Shown: in pieces, positions 31,463 to 42,500 of the stretch
Numbering within the stretch: the stretch's first letter is position 1
Layout of the letters: the number at the start of each line of letters is the position of its first letter
From: Emiliania huxleyi CCMP1516
Taxonomy: Eukaryota; Haptophyta; Isochrysidales; Noelaerhabdaceae
Reading direction: 5' to 3'
DNA length: 64,000 nt
Assembly (NCBI RefSeq): GCF_000372725.1
Contig: NW_005200169.1
Coordinates: 29,377-93,376, forward strand
Translations under genes and position numbers: made by a program
The notes under the pieces: generated by a model
What the model was told of the DNA's origin: nothing
Seen by the model: the letters and a program-made list of their open reading frames with translations, nothing else
Databases searched by the model: none

Positions 31463-31860
31463 ATGGCTGCTCCATACCCTGTTTGCGAGGAGGTTGAGCC
31501 GCAGGCCGCCGCGATTGAGGAGGTCAAGACCCGCCTCAGCAAGTCCAAGCCCGTCGACCTCTCTGCCTTCTCCTGGCTGCAGTGGTCGCCGCCCGCAGAC
31601 TCCAAGTGCGGCCAGGCTCTCTCTCGCTGCTTCCCTGGCGCCCTGCCTGGGCCAGCGGTGGTTGCTCGCATGAAGGTGCTCGAGAAGCTGTACGGTGCGC
31701 TGCCGCCCGGCCTGCTCGCAGGCGTCTCGCTCTCCACCACCTAACCACTTCATTTGCCCGCTCAGGCCTGACGCCGGAGAACACCATCTACGGCCAGTCG
31801 ATCTGCCCAGACGAGATCAACAACGAGAAGGGCGACCTGGCGACGCTGATGGCGGACCAC
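31463..31860 (+). CDS. LCIB/C-type (theta) carbonic anhydrase, N-terminal part only
   Basis: LCIB-family proteins are plastid carbonic anhydrases of the algal CO2-concentrating mechanism. Exon 1 is 31463-31720 (LLAG end); exon 2 starts at 31767 after CGCTCAG. Splicing G|GCGTCTC to AG|GCCTGACG gives GLTPENTIYGQSICPDEINN followed by EKGDLATLMADH, which matches the conserved block before the active site as I know it. The two intron ends again share AGGC. The expected following segment with GGIGG..G and the zinc ligands is absent: the next 450 bp are unrelated low-complexity DNA. The gene is therefore truncated or its remainder lies elsewhere. Confidence 0.55.
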
Positions 31861-32317
31861 TCCCCCCCCAGTCCTCGTACTCGACCACACCTCCCATCCT
31901 TGTCCCAGTACTCGAGCTATCATCCTCATTCCTCATCCATACCTGACCCTCCACCTCCACCCGATTGCCTTGCCTCGCGATCTCTGTCCCTCACCTCGGC
32001 GTACTTGTGTCGTCTCTCCTGTGATGCCTGGCCCGCTTCCCAGACACACACACACACCACCCTTCTGACTCCCACTCCGATCATGACACCGATCATGTGT
32101 GCTCCCAATACACGTGCAGATGAGAGCTGCAGAGAGTTTGTTTTGAATCTCAAAACAAATTTTGGTTTTGACAGCGTCGGGGTTTTCTTTTCTTCAAGCA
32201 TCAAGGCGCTTGCGTTGGTCCAGAAAACGCGGCAGCTAAGGTCCTTTGGCCGAGGTGCAGGTACCCTCCTCGGCTCCTCGGTAAACACAGGACGTCGCAG
32301 CGGCGCGCGCTCAAACC
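31861..32317. other. non-coding stretch after the LCIB fragment
   Basis: Pyrimidine-rich, with a CACACACACA run at about 32045. No LCIB continuation on either strand. The last 100 bp form the leader of the next gene. Confidence 0.45.
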
Positions 32318-33749
32318 ATGTCATCTGCGTCCAGTCGCCACGCGCCCGTCAGGCCGCGCTCCTTTGCCGACCTCGTTCCGGACAAGTGGCAGCCGGGACT
32401 GCAAAAGGCTGGAAAGGTGGTTGGGACGCCCACGTGGATGGAGGAAGTCACAACTCTCTGGAAGGAGCAGCCCGTCTCCGAAGTCGCCAACCGGGCCGTC
32501 TTTGAATTCGTGTCGCACCTGCCGAATCTCTTTCAGTCGCCGCAGCCGCCACCCCCCTCTCCGCCGCCGCCGCTGCCTCCACCTCCACCGTCATCGCCGC
32601 CGCCGCTGCCGCCCCCGCCGCCTCCACCCCCGATGCCTCCGCCGCCATCGTCGCCTCCGCCGCCTCCGCCGCCGCCTCCGCCTCCGCCGCCGTCACCGCC
32701 GCCGCCGCTCTCCCCGCCGCTCTCGCCACCGCCGTCTCCGCCACAGCCGCCGCCAACTCCACCACCGCCACCCCCTCCGCCGCCTCCTTCGCCGCCGCCG
32801 TTGCCATTTCCGCCGCCCCCTTCGCCTCCGCCGCCCTCGCCTCCACCCTCGCCCCGCCCGCCCCCCAGCCCTCCGGCAGACTGTTTCTACGAGTGCGGCG
32901 AGGCAGGCGCGAGCCGGACGCCTCCGGGAGACACTTCCCGGACACTTCCCAAAGATCTCATGTAGCCCGGACGGAGATTCCACCGGCACCCACCCCTCTC
33001 TCTCCCCACCAGGCGGTGTCTGCGAGGACGTGTGTGGTGTCGGAGGCGCGCGACACGGCTCCGCGCCCGCAGTACCTTCGCTCCTCTCTCCCCTTCCTTC
33101 CGCCCCCCCCCTCACACGCCCTCCTCGGGAGCAGGCGCCTGCTGCAGGAGCGGCTTCCCCGCCCCCGCCTGCCCGGAGGTCGCCTGCGACGGCTTCCACT
33201 GCTGCGTGGACGCCGCGCACCTTCCTCCGCCCTCGCAGCCGCCTCCCGCCTGCGAGTGCCCCAAGATGTTTCCGGTCTGCTACGCGCCGGACGCGTCCTG
33301 CTACCACACCGCCGGGTCCTTCTTCGCGGGCGACCGCCTCGCAGAGGGTGGAGCTCGCCCCTCCGACCTCCCTCCTCCTCTCACCGCTGTCGACTGTGCC
33401 TGTGGTGTAGGGGATACCTGCCGGTGGGAGTGCACCTCCGACTACATCCCTCCGCCGCCGTGAGCACTCGAGCGGCCTCCTCCCCCCCTCTCTCCCTGCC
33501 GGCTCCTCACGCCCCGCTCTTGCGAACAGGCCCTCGACGGGCGGGTGGTGCCTCCCCCCTTTCTGCAGCCACCTGGCCCGCGAACCGGAGGCGGCCCACG
33601 CACCCGCCCTCGGCGCGGGGCCGGCGGCGGCGCGGCGGTCGTGGGCCGCTCTCTCCGCCGCTCTGGCGGCGGCGGCGGCGGCGGCGGCGGTGTGGCGGCG
33701 GCGCCGGCAGCAGGCCGCCGATCACGGGCGCGCGCAGCAGCTAATGTGA
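32318..33749 (+). CDS. proline-rich, cysteine-rich single-pass surface protein
   Basis: Five exons: 32318-32906, 33013-33045, 33135-33347, 33411-33459, 33530-33749 (367 residues). A globular start (SFADLVPDKWQPGLQKAGKV) is followed by about 105 residues of Pro/Ser, then Cys modules (DCFYECGEAG, GVCEDVCGVGGACCRSGF, CDGFHCCVDA, CECPKMFPVCYAPDASCY, DTCRWECTSDY). The last exon, reached through a strong GCC|GTGAGC donor, gives an Ala-rich hydrophobic span and RRRRQQ, so a C-terminal membrane anchor with a basic inner flank. The layout recalls pherophorin-like or other hydroxyproline-rich wall proteins. No signal peptide is evident. The 63-bp intron 33348-33410 is stop-free and in frame, so retention would add 21 residues. 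Confidence 0.6.
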
Positions 33750-34876
33750 GAGCCGATGCGTGCGCTCGCGGCCCCATTGCGCCATAAAAATTAAATTCGA
33801 GATGCGCGCGCTCCCGCATCGCTCATCGGCTCCCGTGTCCCGTCGGCTCGCTCTCCTCGGCGTGTGTGATGTCATGTGTGCGCATTGTTCACCGTTTCCC
33901 TGGGCACACCTGCGCTGTTTGCGTGTGTGATGAGTGTGCTTGTGAGTTGTGTGTCAGTGACAGTGCGTGTGGTGTGTGTTCTGTGCGTTGTGTGGTGGCT
34001 GAGCGCACCCAGCGGGCCGGATGATCGGGATCGGGTTACGGGCAAGAGAGCCCTAGCCCCGGGGGTGCGCGTTCGCAGGGAAAGGGCCGTAAAGTAAACA
34101 CGGGTCTCCGAGGGTTAGTTCCGTGTACCGGGTTTCCCCTTAACTGCAGAACGCCCCCTCTACTCGGAGCTAACGGACACACAACACTGTACTCCACGTA
34201 CGTACACGGATACGCCTCATAGAGTATGCGCCCGCCCGACTCCGGTCCCAGAGGGTACCCCAGAGTCCCTTCCTTCGCCTGTCGGGGCGAGCCCTCGGCT
34301 CGTCCCGGCCCCTTGCTCGCCTTCCGGGCGTTACCAGACTGCCTCTGCAGTCGTTTCTGATGCCTCTTCTTCGGCTGTGGCCTCGACTCCGCTTCGCCGG
34401 CTGGTACCGCAGCCTCCGAGAGCGTCGACGGCCCGGCCGGGGTCGCCCCGGGCGAGGACGGTGGCATTGGGTCACACCCACTTCCACCCCCGGGGGGTCG
34501 AGCCCGCTCTCCCTGGTCGGCGAGTCGTGCCCGCACCCGCGGCCTCTCTATTGTCCTCGGCTCGCCCCCCCCCTCCGCCGGCTCCTCCTCAGGCTCGGGG
34601 AGGCGCGGCCCTCCCTGTCGGAGATCACGGTGACCCGGCTGCCACCGCGACGGGTCTCCCCCCGGTGAGCTCGTACGTCCCGACTCTACTCGCATAGGCC
34701 GCGTCAGCTCATCTCTCGCCTCCTCCGACAGCTGACCCCAAGCCCCCCCCGGGGCCCTCCGGCCTCGGCCCTCCGGCTCGCCGGCGGGTCCGTTATCGTA
34801 TTGCGGCAACTCCCCTCCCCCCGCTCCTCCTCCCGGGTGCTCCAGCCTCCGGCGGGGCGGTTCCGGACCCCCTCGG
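33750..34876. other. intergenic and low-complexity flank
   Basis: TGTG-rich 3' sequence at 33860-34010, then GC-rich DNA. Long open frames on both strands here are composition artefacts. Confidence 0.35.
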
Positions 34877-35794
34877 TTATTCCAAGCGGGTCCATACGGT
34901 GGCGGCCCCGCCGACGGCGCACGGCGGGGGTGGAGGCGGTGGCAGGGGCGGCGGGTACGGTGGTGGCCCTCGCGGCCCAAACGCCTGGTGTGGAGCCGCT
35001 GGGGCGGTCCCACGACCCTGCAGCCGTTCCAGTGGCGGGGGCGGAAGTGGCAGTGTGGGTGGCGGAAACGATGGTGGCATTGGCGGCCGCACCGCCTGGT
35101 GTGGAACCTCAGGGGCGGCTCCTCGACCCAGCGGTCGCTCCAGCGGCGGGGGCGGAGGCGGTGGTGGCGGGGGCGGGCCTGGTGGCGGCGCCGGCCGCCG
35201 CAACTCCTGAGGCGGGGCCTCGGGGGATGCCCCCTGCCCCTGCGGCCGTTCCAGCCGTGGTTCCACGCGTCGGCCGTCCACCCCGCTCGTGGGGGGGGGC
35301 CTAGCTCTCGTTTCCCCTCGGGAGGGGGGGGGGGCAGGACCCGGATTCGCCGACGGCCCCGCCTCTCCTTCCCGTCGCTCCGCGACGGGTCGTAGACTGC
35401 CCAGTAGCCGCGTCGCCTCCCCCCTCGACCGGTCCTCCTCGATTCGGGCCCGCACCGACCGGATATCAAAGGCCGAGTTGTGTTCAGACAGCGGGCCCGC
35501 CGATGCCACCCGCCTCTTCACACAGCAGGCGTACGCCTTCATCGCTTGCCCCCCCGACTGTGTCGGCCCCGGTGCGATGTCGTTGACGAGGTAGTCCTCC
35601 CCCTCCCACCGGAAAACCTGTCCAAGAAGGTCCGTCGAGCCAACCAGTCGTTTAGCTAGGCCCCGCACCTCCCGTGCCTGCACCGGCCTGAGAACGCCGG
35701 TGCTGACCGCGAGCGACAGACCGATCGCCCTAAGCTCCGCCAGGACCGCCCTAGGGACCGCCTTCTCGCCCGCCGCCGCGGCCGCCCGATCCAT
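34877..35794 (-). CDS. proline-rich ORF of unknown function, repeat-associated
   Basis: A 305-residue open frame beginning MDRAAAAAGEKAVPRAVLAE. The first 110 residues look globular (RLVGSTDLLGQVFRWEGEDY, then LVNDIAPGPTQSGGQAMKAY), followed by a basic linker and about 120 residues of Pro/Gly in imperfect 25-residue repeats (LERPLGRG, LERLQGRG). It lies between dispersed repeats: GCACTTGGAGCACTTGGAGT at about 36030 recurs at about 49918, and the 36090-36160 block recurs inverted near 25345. That setting suggests a mobile-element or multicopy ORF, but no diagnostic domain is visible. Confidence 0.35.
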   Translation of the reverse strand: MDRAAAAAGEKAVPRAVLAELRAIGLSLAVSTGVLRPVQAREVRGLAKRLVGSTDLLGQVFRWEGEDYLVNDIAPGPTQSGGQAMKAYACCVKRRVASAGPLSEHNSAFDIRSVRARIEEDRSRGEATRLLGSLRPVAERREGEAGPSANPGPAPPPSRGETRARPPPTSGVDGRRVEPRLERPQGQGASPEAPPQELRRPAPPPGPPPPPPPPPPPLERPLGRGAAPEVPHQAVRPPMPPSFPPPTLPLPPPPLERLQGRGTAPAAPHQAFGPRGPPPYPPPLPPPPPPPCAVGGAATVWTRLE

Positions 35795-36089
35795 CGCGGC
35801 CTCTCGAATTGCCTCCTCCCGTCTTCTCGCTCTGTCCTCTGTCTGCCGCCGGCACGAACCTCATCGGGCTGCCTCGTGCCCTTCCTGGCAAGATCCGCGT
35901 CGGGGCCGGCCGATCCACCGGTGCCGCCCCGGCTCGGGGTGCGCTCGCCTGTTGCGACGGCTGCGCCCCCCCCCTCGCCGCCCCCCCGTGTCCTTGTCTC
36001 CTCTTCTCCCGGACCACAGGGGCAGCTGCACTTGGAGCACTTGGAGTGCGGTCATTAGCCTCACATCCAGGGCCGGGGAGCGCCGAACT

Positions 36090-36158
36090 ATCGCGCCAGT
36101 CCGCGCCAGTCTGCGCCCTTGTCGTGCCAGTGTGCTGTGAGAGAGGCTTGTATCTTAA
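36090..36158. repeat. dispersed repeat end interrupted by a TTAA element
   Basis: Reverse complement of 25345-25425: GTGCCAGTGTGCTGTGAGAG then AGGCTTGTAT. At its TTAA (36155-36158) the transposon 36159-36871 is inserted; the repeat resumes after 36875 with AGAATTCTTTG. Confidence 0.65.
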
Positions 36159-36871
36159 GGTGGTAGCAAACCCTTGGCGCACGCATATCTTGGATGGCCG
36201 GCATGGGGCCTGAGGCGTCGCCCATGCTTGCCATGTGCAAGTAGATGGTAGAATGCACTAATAGGCACGTCGCGCAAGGTCGGGATCGCAAGTTATGCCC
36301 GCATCAAGCGCCGGTTCAGAGTCGTCCAGAGTCGTGGCACACACGCTGTGGCAGGCCGTGTAGCCACTGAGATGGCCTTATGACGACCCCATTTCGACAT
36401 CGTCCCTAAGGCCTCTGCTCATGAGCTCCATGCGGGAATGACTGGCTCAATCAACTGATCACAAATTCCCACGATATCTCACAAAGCGCCAAAAGTCTTC
36501 ATCGTGACAGCATAATTTGATGACTTCGATGTTGCAGAGAGAATTTGTGATCAGTTGGTTGAGCCAGTCATTCCTGCATGGAGCTCATGAGCAGAGGCCT
36601 TAGGGACGATGTCGAAATGGGGTCGTCATAAGGCCATCTGGGCAACCACACCGTCCGCCGTCCAGCACAATCGCCAGGGTGGCGAGCGCCGCACACAGCA
36701 CTGCTCGTGCCGCGATCACGAGAGACGCGTGGTCACAAGCGCATCTAGCGCGTCGTTTGATACTGTCTGTCGGTCCCGGGTAGCCTCGGGCGGCAAGGGC
36801 GAGCTCAGGCGAGACACACAGCGCGGACGTCGACGCGCGCGAAACTTACGCGGCAAGAGATTGCTACCACC
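36159..36871. mobile_element. non-autonomous DNA transposon flanked by TTAA (piggyBac-like)
   Basis: 713 bp. Both ends carry GGTGGTAGCAA in inverted orientation; similarity extends about 22 bp (left GGTGGTAGCAAACCCTTGGC, right complement GGTGGTAGCAATCTCTTGCC). TTAA stands directly outside each end (36155-36158 and 36872-36875). The paralogous empty repeat at 25345-25425 has a single TTAA at the same place (25360-25363). TTAA duplications are the hallmark of piggyBac-type transposases. No transposase ORF is inside. Confidence 0.75.
36371..36638. repeat. fold-back inside the TTAA element
   Basis: Arms of about 97 bp (36371-36467 and 36542-36638), nearly identical in inverted orientation, beginning GATGGCCTTATGACGACCCC and separated by a 74-bp loop. 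It is either the core of the transposon or a second nested element. Confidence 0.85.
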
Positions 36872-36941
36872 TTAAGAATTCTTTGTGGTCCGACGACGAC
36901 GAGAGCAAGGCCAAAAGGGCAGACAGAAGCTTCACGCCGCG

Positions 36942-39280
36942 ATGCTGCAACTCGACCAGGTTGAGACCTACCAGCTTCGATTCAAGGCGTGCGGCCACTG
37001 CATCACTCGTCCACGCGCCGCTCGCTCCCTGGCTCGCGCTGCGTCTCTGACGCCGCACGTCGGCCCTCCTTCCGCAGGTCGGCGACCGCGTCGAGTGCAA
37101 CTGCGGCCGGTGGACGGCAGGGACGGTGGTCAAGCTGTTTTACACGCAGTCCACCTTCCCTGCCAACCAGTGCGCGCCCTACCAGATCCGGCTCGATGAC
37201 GGCCGCCTCATCTTTGCTCCCGCCGACGAGGTGCGCCCACCCGCGCCCTGGCTGTGATATATCGCCGCCACGGGATGCTGACCGGCGTGGGAATGGGTAG
37301 CGGTGTCAGGCCCGGACCTCCGCACCCCGACGCCTCCTTCCCCTCCCACAGGACCGCGTCATCCGCGCGGCGCCCGTGTCTGCGCTTGCAGACGGCTCGG
37401 GCGCCGGGGCGTTTGAGGAGGAGGAGGAGTATGAGAAGGCGGACTCGGAGAAGCTGGCCGTCACCGTCGTGACTGGCTTCCTCGGCTCCGGCAAGACCAC
37501 CCTCGTCAACTACATCCTCCGCGAGCAGCACGGCAAGCGGATCTGCGTCATCGAAAACGAGTTTGGCGCCGTCAACATCGACGAGGCGCGCGGGCAGAGA
37601 GAGGGGAGGAGGAGGGCAGCCCAGGGGAGGAGGAGGCAGCCGGGCTGGGGGGAGCGGAGATCGTGGGAGCGGAGGGCGGCGCGGTGGGAGCGGCGCCTCT
37701 CTCCCCTCCCCGCACGTGACCTCGCTCGCCCAAGCCCCTCGCCCAACCCAAGCCCTCGCCCAAGCCCTCGCCCAAAAGCCCTCGCCCGACCTCGCCCAAG
37801 CCCTCGCCCAAAAGCCCTCGCCCGACCTCGCTCGCCGCTCTGCCGTTCGCAGGCCCTCGTCAAGGAGAACCTCTCCTCGGCGGAAGAGGTCATCTCGATG
37901 GACAACGGCTGCGCCTGCTGCACGGTCCGAGGCGACCTGGTGCGCGCCCTCACGCAGCTCAAGGACCGCAAGGACTCCTTCGACCTCGTCCTCCTCGAGA
38001 CGACCGGCCTCGCCGACCCCGCGCCCATCCTCGCGACATTCACGCAGAACTGGACCATCAGCAACAACTACCGGATCGACGGCGTGCTCTGCCTGGTTGA
38101 CTGCAAGCACATCGCCGCCCACATCAACGAGGCGAGACGCAGCCGAGACACAGCCGAGACAGCCTAGAGACAGCCGAGATAAACCGACTCGGCTGCAGCG
38201 GCCCGAGGTGCCACGACCCCACCTCTTCCTCTACCCCTGTGCCTCCGCCTCTGTGCCTCCGCCTCACCGGGCACGAGCCGCTGCCAGGTGCGGCCCGAGG
38301 GGACCTTTCCTAGACCTTTCCTGGACCTTTCCCGGACCTTTCCTGCCAGGTGCGGCCCGAGGGGACGGTCAACGAGGCGGTGCAGCAGGTCGCCTTCGCC
38401 GACCGGGTCCTTCTCAACAAGCTTGACTTGGTGGACAAGGGCGAGCTGGGCGCTGTCAAGACGCTCATCCAGGAGGTGAACGCGTTCGCCGAGCTGATCG
38501 AGTGCCAGCAGTCGCGCGTGCCCGTCGACAAGCTGATGGACATGTGCGCCCTCTCTGCTGCGCCGGGGAAGAGGCTCGAGCCCGCCGGCGCCACGCGGCC
38601 ACCACTCTGTGAGTAGGAACGCCTTCTCGATGGAGCGCTTCCAGGAGGAGATCGCGGAGTACGACCTCGAGGAGGACGCTGCTGCGGAGGAGTGCACCGA
38701 CGAGCAGTGCGCCCTCCCCGCCCACGGCCACGCGCAGCACGACGCGCCTCACGGCCACGACCAGCACGCCGCGCCCGCCGCCGCCGCCGCCGACCACGCG
38801 CACGCCCCCGCCGCCCACGAGCACGGGCATGCACCGAGGCCCGCCGCGCCGGCGCACGAGCACGGGCACGCGGGGGGGGTGGGGGGGGAGAGGGAGGGGG
38901 CGAGGGAGGGGGCGAGGGAGGGGCAGAAGGCGAAGAAGCGGAAGCACGACATTTCTGGCGTCGGCTCGTTTGCGCTCCAGTCGGAGCACGCGCTCGACTC
39001 GCAGCTCTTCAACCGCTTCATGGTGCAGCTGCTGCAGCGCAAGAAGGAGGACCTCTACCGCAGCAAGGGCGTGCTGTGCTTCGAGGGCGAGGGCGACGCA
39101 AAGTACATCTTCCAGGGCGTGCACGAGCAGATCCAGTTCGAGCAGTCCAACACCAAGTGGGTGGAGGGCGAGCCGCGCGTCTCCAAGGTAGTCTTCATCG
39201 GGCGCGACCTCGACAGGGAGGAGATCGAGGCCGCCTTCCGCACATGCATCGTCCACGCGCAGACAGCGCACCCGCACTGA
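36942..39280 (+). CDS. CobW/ZNG1-family zinc GTPase chaperone with extra N-terminal domain
   Basis: ZNG1-type GTPases deliver zinc to client enzymes. Exons: 36942-36986, 37078-37230, 37352-37585, 37853-38131, 38350-38579, 38617-39280 (about 534 residues; the 38580-38616 junction is uncertain). The G domain has [16 protein letters not shown] (P-loop), [13 protein letters not shown] (the GCxCC metal site, here GCACC), [11 protein letters not shown] and [10 protein letters not shown] His-rich loop follows ([22 protein letters not shown]), then the CobW C-terminal domain. Residues about 16-66 ([20 protein letters not shown], then [14 protein letters not shown]) form an SH3-like module not present in human ZNG1. 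The intron 38132-38349 ends in a duplicated acceptor, and intron 37586-37852 is filled with CTCGCCCAAG minisatellite. Confidence 0.83.
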
Positions 39281-39585
39281 GTTAGGATGGCGGCGCCCTC
39301 GCCGCCGCCGGGTAAACAGCCGGTTCACACTATAATTTGCGCTACGCTACAGTCTCCTCGTCCTGTGTTACCTGACACCTCAGTCTGGTCTTGTCAGTAT
39401 ATGTGCTATGTCGCCGCATGAAATTTGTCCATGCCGTTTGGCGTTTGACAAGAAAGGTATAATTATCCATATCGTCAATAAAAAACAAAGCGCGCGAGGG
39501 TCTCTTTCTTGATCTTGTGTGTGGACTTCGGCCTTCGCGTCGAGGCTTAAACGATTCCCTCAATAATATACAACACAAAGCGTGT

Positions 39586-42500
39586 CTATTTCGCTTGGGC
39601 TTCGCTGTCGATTCTCGCTGCGGCCTGGCACGGCTTTGGCGGAAGCAGCTTCCCGTCGCGCACCTCCATGAACGCGTCGAAGAAAGCACCTCCCGCGAGA
39701 TCGCAGAGCGCGTCGGCCGCCTCTCCCTCGCCCGCCTCGGGCATGCTGTCTGGGTGGTAGACGACCACAACGACGCTGTCGGGGCAGGCCGCGCGCAGCC
39801 TGCCCGCCACGAGCGCCTTGCTCCACGCCGAAAGGGGCGCGAAGAACTCGTCGAGCAGCAGCAGCCTCGGGCAAACGGGACGCAGCAGCACCGACCGCAC
39901 CAGCTCCAGCTTGGCGCGCTGCCCGCCTACGGGACGGTTTTGAGACGGCTCCGAGACGGCTCCACCACCACCACCGCCTCGGAGCCGCGTCTCTGCCCGA
40001 GAGGGCGCCGCAGTAATCCTCGTGCTCCGCCATCAGCTCGGCAGCAAGGCTCTCCTCCTCCTCCCGCCTCCCCTCGCCGCCCTCCGTACCGCCGCCCGCC
40101 GCCGCGCCGTCGTCGCGCCGGCTCCAAAAGTGGAGCTCCGTGAGCAGTGCCGCGGCTCGCGCCGCCAGCGGAGCCAGCGAGGTGTTGCGGTGGGCGGAGG
40201 GGGCGAGCCAGCGGACGGGCTGGCAGGAGAGCGGGCAGTAGAGCCGCTGCGTCACCTGAGGAGCGAGGAAGTGTCTAGGAAGTGTCTAGGAAGTGTCGGG
40301 ATCACCTGAGGGTCGCTCGACGGACGCTCTCGGGTCGCTCTCGGGCTGCTCCTGGGGCACTCTCGGACGTACTACACTCCTCGACGATGTCGTCGGCGGA
40401 GAGGCGCAGCTGCACGTCGCACTCGCCGGCCAGCGCCAGCCCGGCCGGCAGGGCCCCGCCGCGAGCGCACGAGGAGAGGAGTGCGAGGAGGCTGCTCTTG
40501 CCGCTCCCGTTTGGGCCAAACAGCGCGTAGACCGACGGGCGGAGCTCGACGCTCTCCCCGCCGCTGCCGACGACCACGCGAGAAGCGCCGCGCGTGAACT
40601 CGCACCGCACGCGCACGGTCGCTGAAGTGTCGCCGCCGTGCTCGTCACCGAAGCTGCAGCGGACTCGAGCTGCCGCCTGCGCCTCGGCGACCGCCGCGTG
40701 CAGCGCGACGAGCTCGACCGAGTTGCGGCGGACGGAAGCGAGCTGCGCCTGCGGGAAGGTTCCCAGAAGGTTCCTAGAGGGTACCCGGAGAGCTGCGGCG
40801 AGCGGAGGCGGGCTGCCTCTGCACGAGAGCGCGTGAGCAGCGTGTCGATCGAGTCCTCGATCACGCGCGAGTAGAGCCAGATCTCAGAGACTCCGACGTG
40901 GCCCGCCTGGAACGGATCAGGGCCGAGATGGCCCGAGATGAGCCGATCGTCCCAGAGACGCCAGGGGGGCGGGGTTCACACCTCGAGCAGCCAGGCGATG
41001 CCAACCTCAATCGACGGGTGAAGGACGTCCTGCCAGTAGAGCCAGCCGATCCAGTTGCGCAGCGCGTTGATCACGTGCTTGCACCGCTCCTCCGCCTGCG
41101 CCTGCAGCGCTACCTCGCCCCACCGCTCGCGCGCGAGCTCGAGCGAGCCGGCCGCCGTCAGCTGCGCCGCCTGCCGCAAAGGCGTAGGCGACGAGGCGTC
41201 TCGGAGTCTTCGCGGGTCATCTCGGCGTCCTGTCGGACTCCTCTCCAGTGATCGGGTCGTCGTGGCGTCCTCTCAAGCAAGTGACTCGCCTGCGCGAGGT
41301 CGTAGGCGACCACGCGCGCCAAGCGCGAGTCGGCGCGCTTCTCCGCCTTGCGGTGCTCCTCGAAGGCGTCGGTCAGCGCCGCGTGGAGCGCCGACTTGGC
41401 GGCGTCGAGGCCGAGGATGATCGGAAGCCCGGCGAGGGCGAGGCGCGGGTGGCGGAGGAGGACCGAGGGGAGTAGCGCCATCTTTGGGAGGGAGAAGAGC
41501 TTCCGCTCGGCGAGAGAGAAGATGGTGTGCACGCTCTCCTTGAGGGCGTCCGCGTGTGCGTCCAGCGTCAGGTTGGAGCGGGCCGTGGCGGCGAGGCTCT
41601 CTCCTAGAAGGTTCCTAGAAGGTTCCTAGAGAGTTCCTAGAGGGTTCCAGAGGGCCGTGGCGGCGAGGGCTCTCTCCGTCCGCGAGCACGAGCTGCCTTC
41701 TAGGAACCTTCTAGGAACCTTCTAGGAGAGACTCTCCGTCCGCGAGCACGAGCTGGACTGAGAGAGAGTACGTGAGCCGGTGGAGAAAGGTGCGCTCGAG
41801 GTGCGCGTTGATGGACTCCACGGCGGTCCGCTGCGCCAGGTAGGGGAGCCCGACCACGGCCATGAAGCGGAGGGCGTGCCTTCCGAAGTCAGCTGCGGAT
41901 AGCTGCGGCGGGCCGCCCGCTGCACCTCCGCCGGCGAGGAGCAGCCTATCACGTCGCACAAAAAGTGATCAGAATCGCAGACTGATACTCACAAGCAGCC
42001 TCGCGAACGAGGCCGCCGGTTCTTCCGCTGCTGCGCCGCCTTGACGTACGTCACGCCCAGCTGGCCGAGGGCGAGCTGGCAGTGCAGCGTGGTGAGCGCG
42101 AGCGTCGAGAGGTGTGTCTCGAGGCTGTCGGCGCCTGAAGAAGGGCTCCTCCTAGAAGGTCCTGGAAGGTGCACAGAAGGCTCGGACAAAGGTGCGTCTC
42201 GAGGTCACCCAGGACGCGGCGCGCGGACGCGTGGGCGAGGCCGACCTCCTCGACGAGGAGCAAGTGGCGCACGGCCCGCCAGACAGCGCTGCCGTGCGAC
42301 GCACAGACCGCGACGGCAGCAATGCTCGCCGAAGCGGCAGCCGGGCGCTCGAGGGCCATGGCAGCGAGCGAAGCTGCGGCTGGGGCAGCGGCGATAGCTG
42401 CAGCCGCGACTGCGAGCGCGCATCCGCCCGCGAGCGTGTGCTCACTCTCGTGTGCTTTGGTCAGAGCCGCCGCCGAGAGGCCGAGCAAGCCGCCGACCAG

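Noticed and set aside
34036-35469. 477-residue minus-strand frame overlapping the proline-rich ORF
   Set aside because: Arg/Gly/Pro low complexity; the 34877-35794 frame has the more protein-like start.
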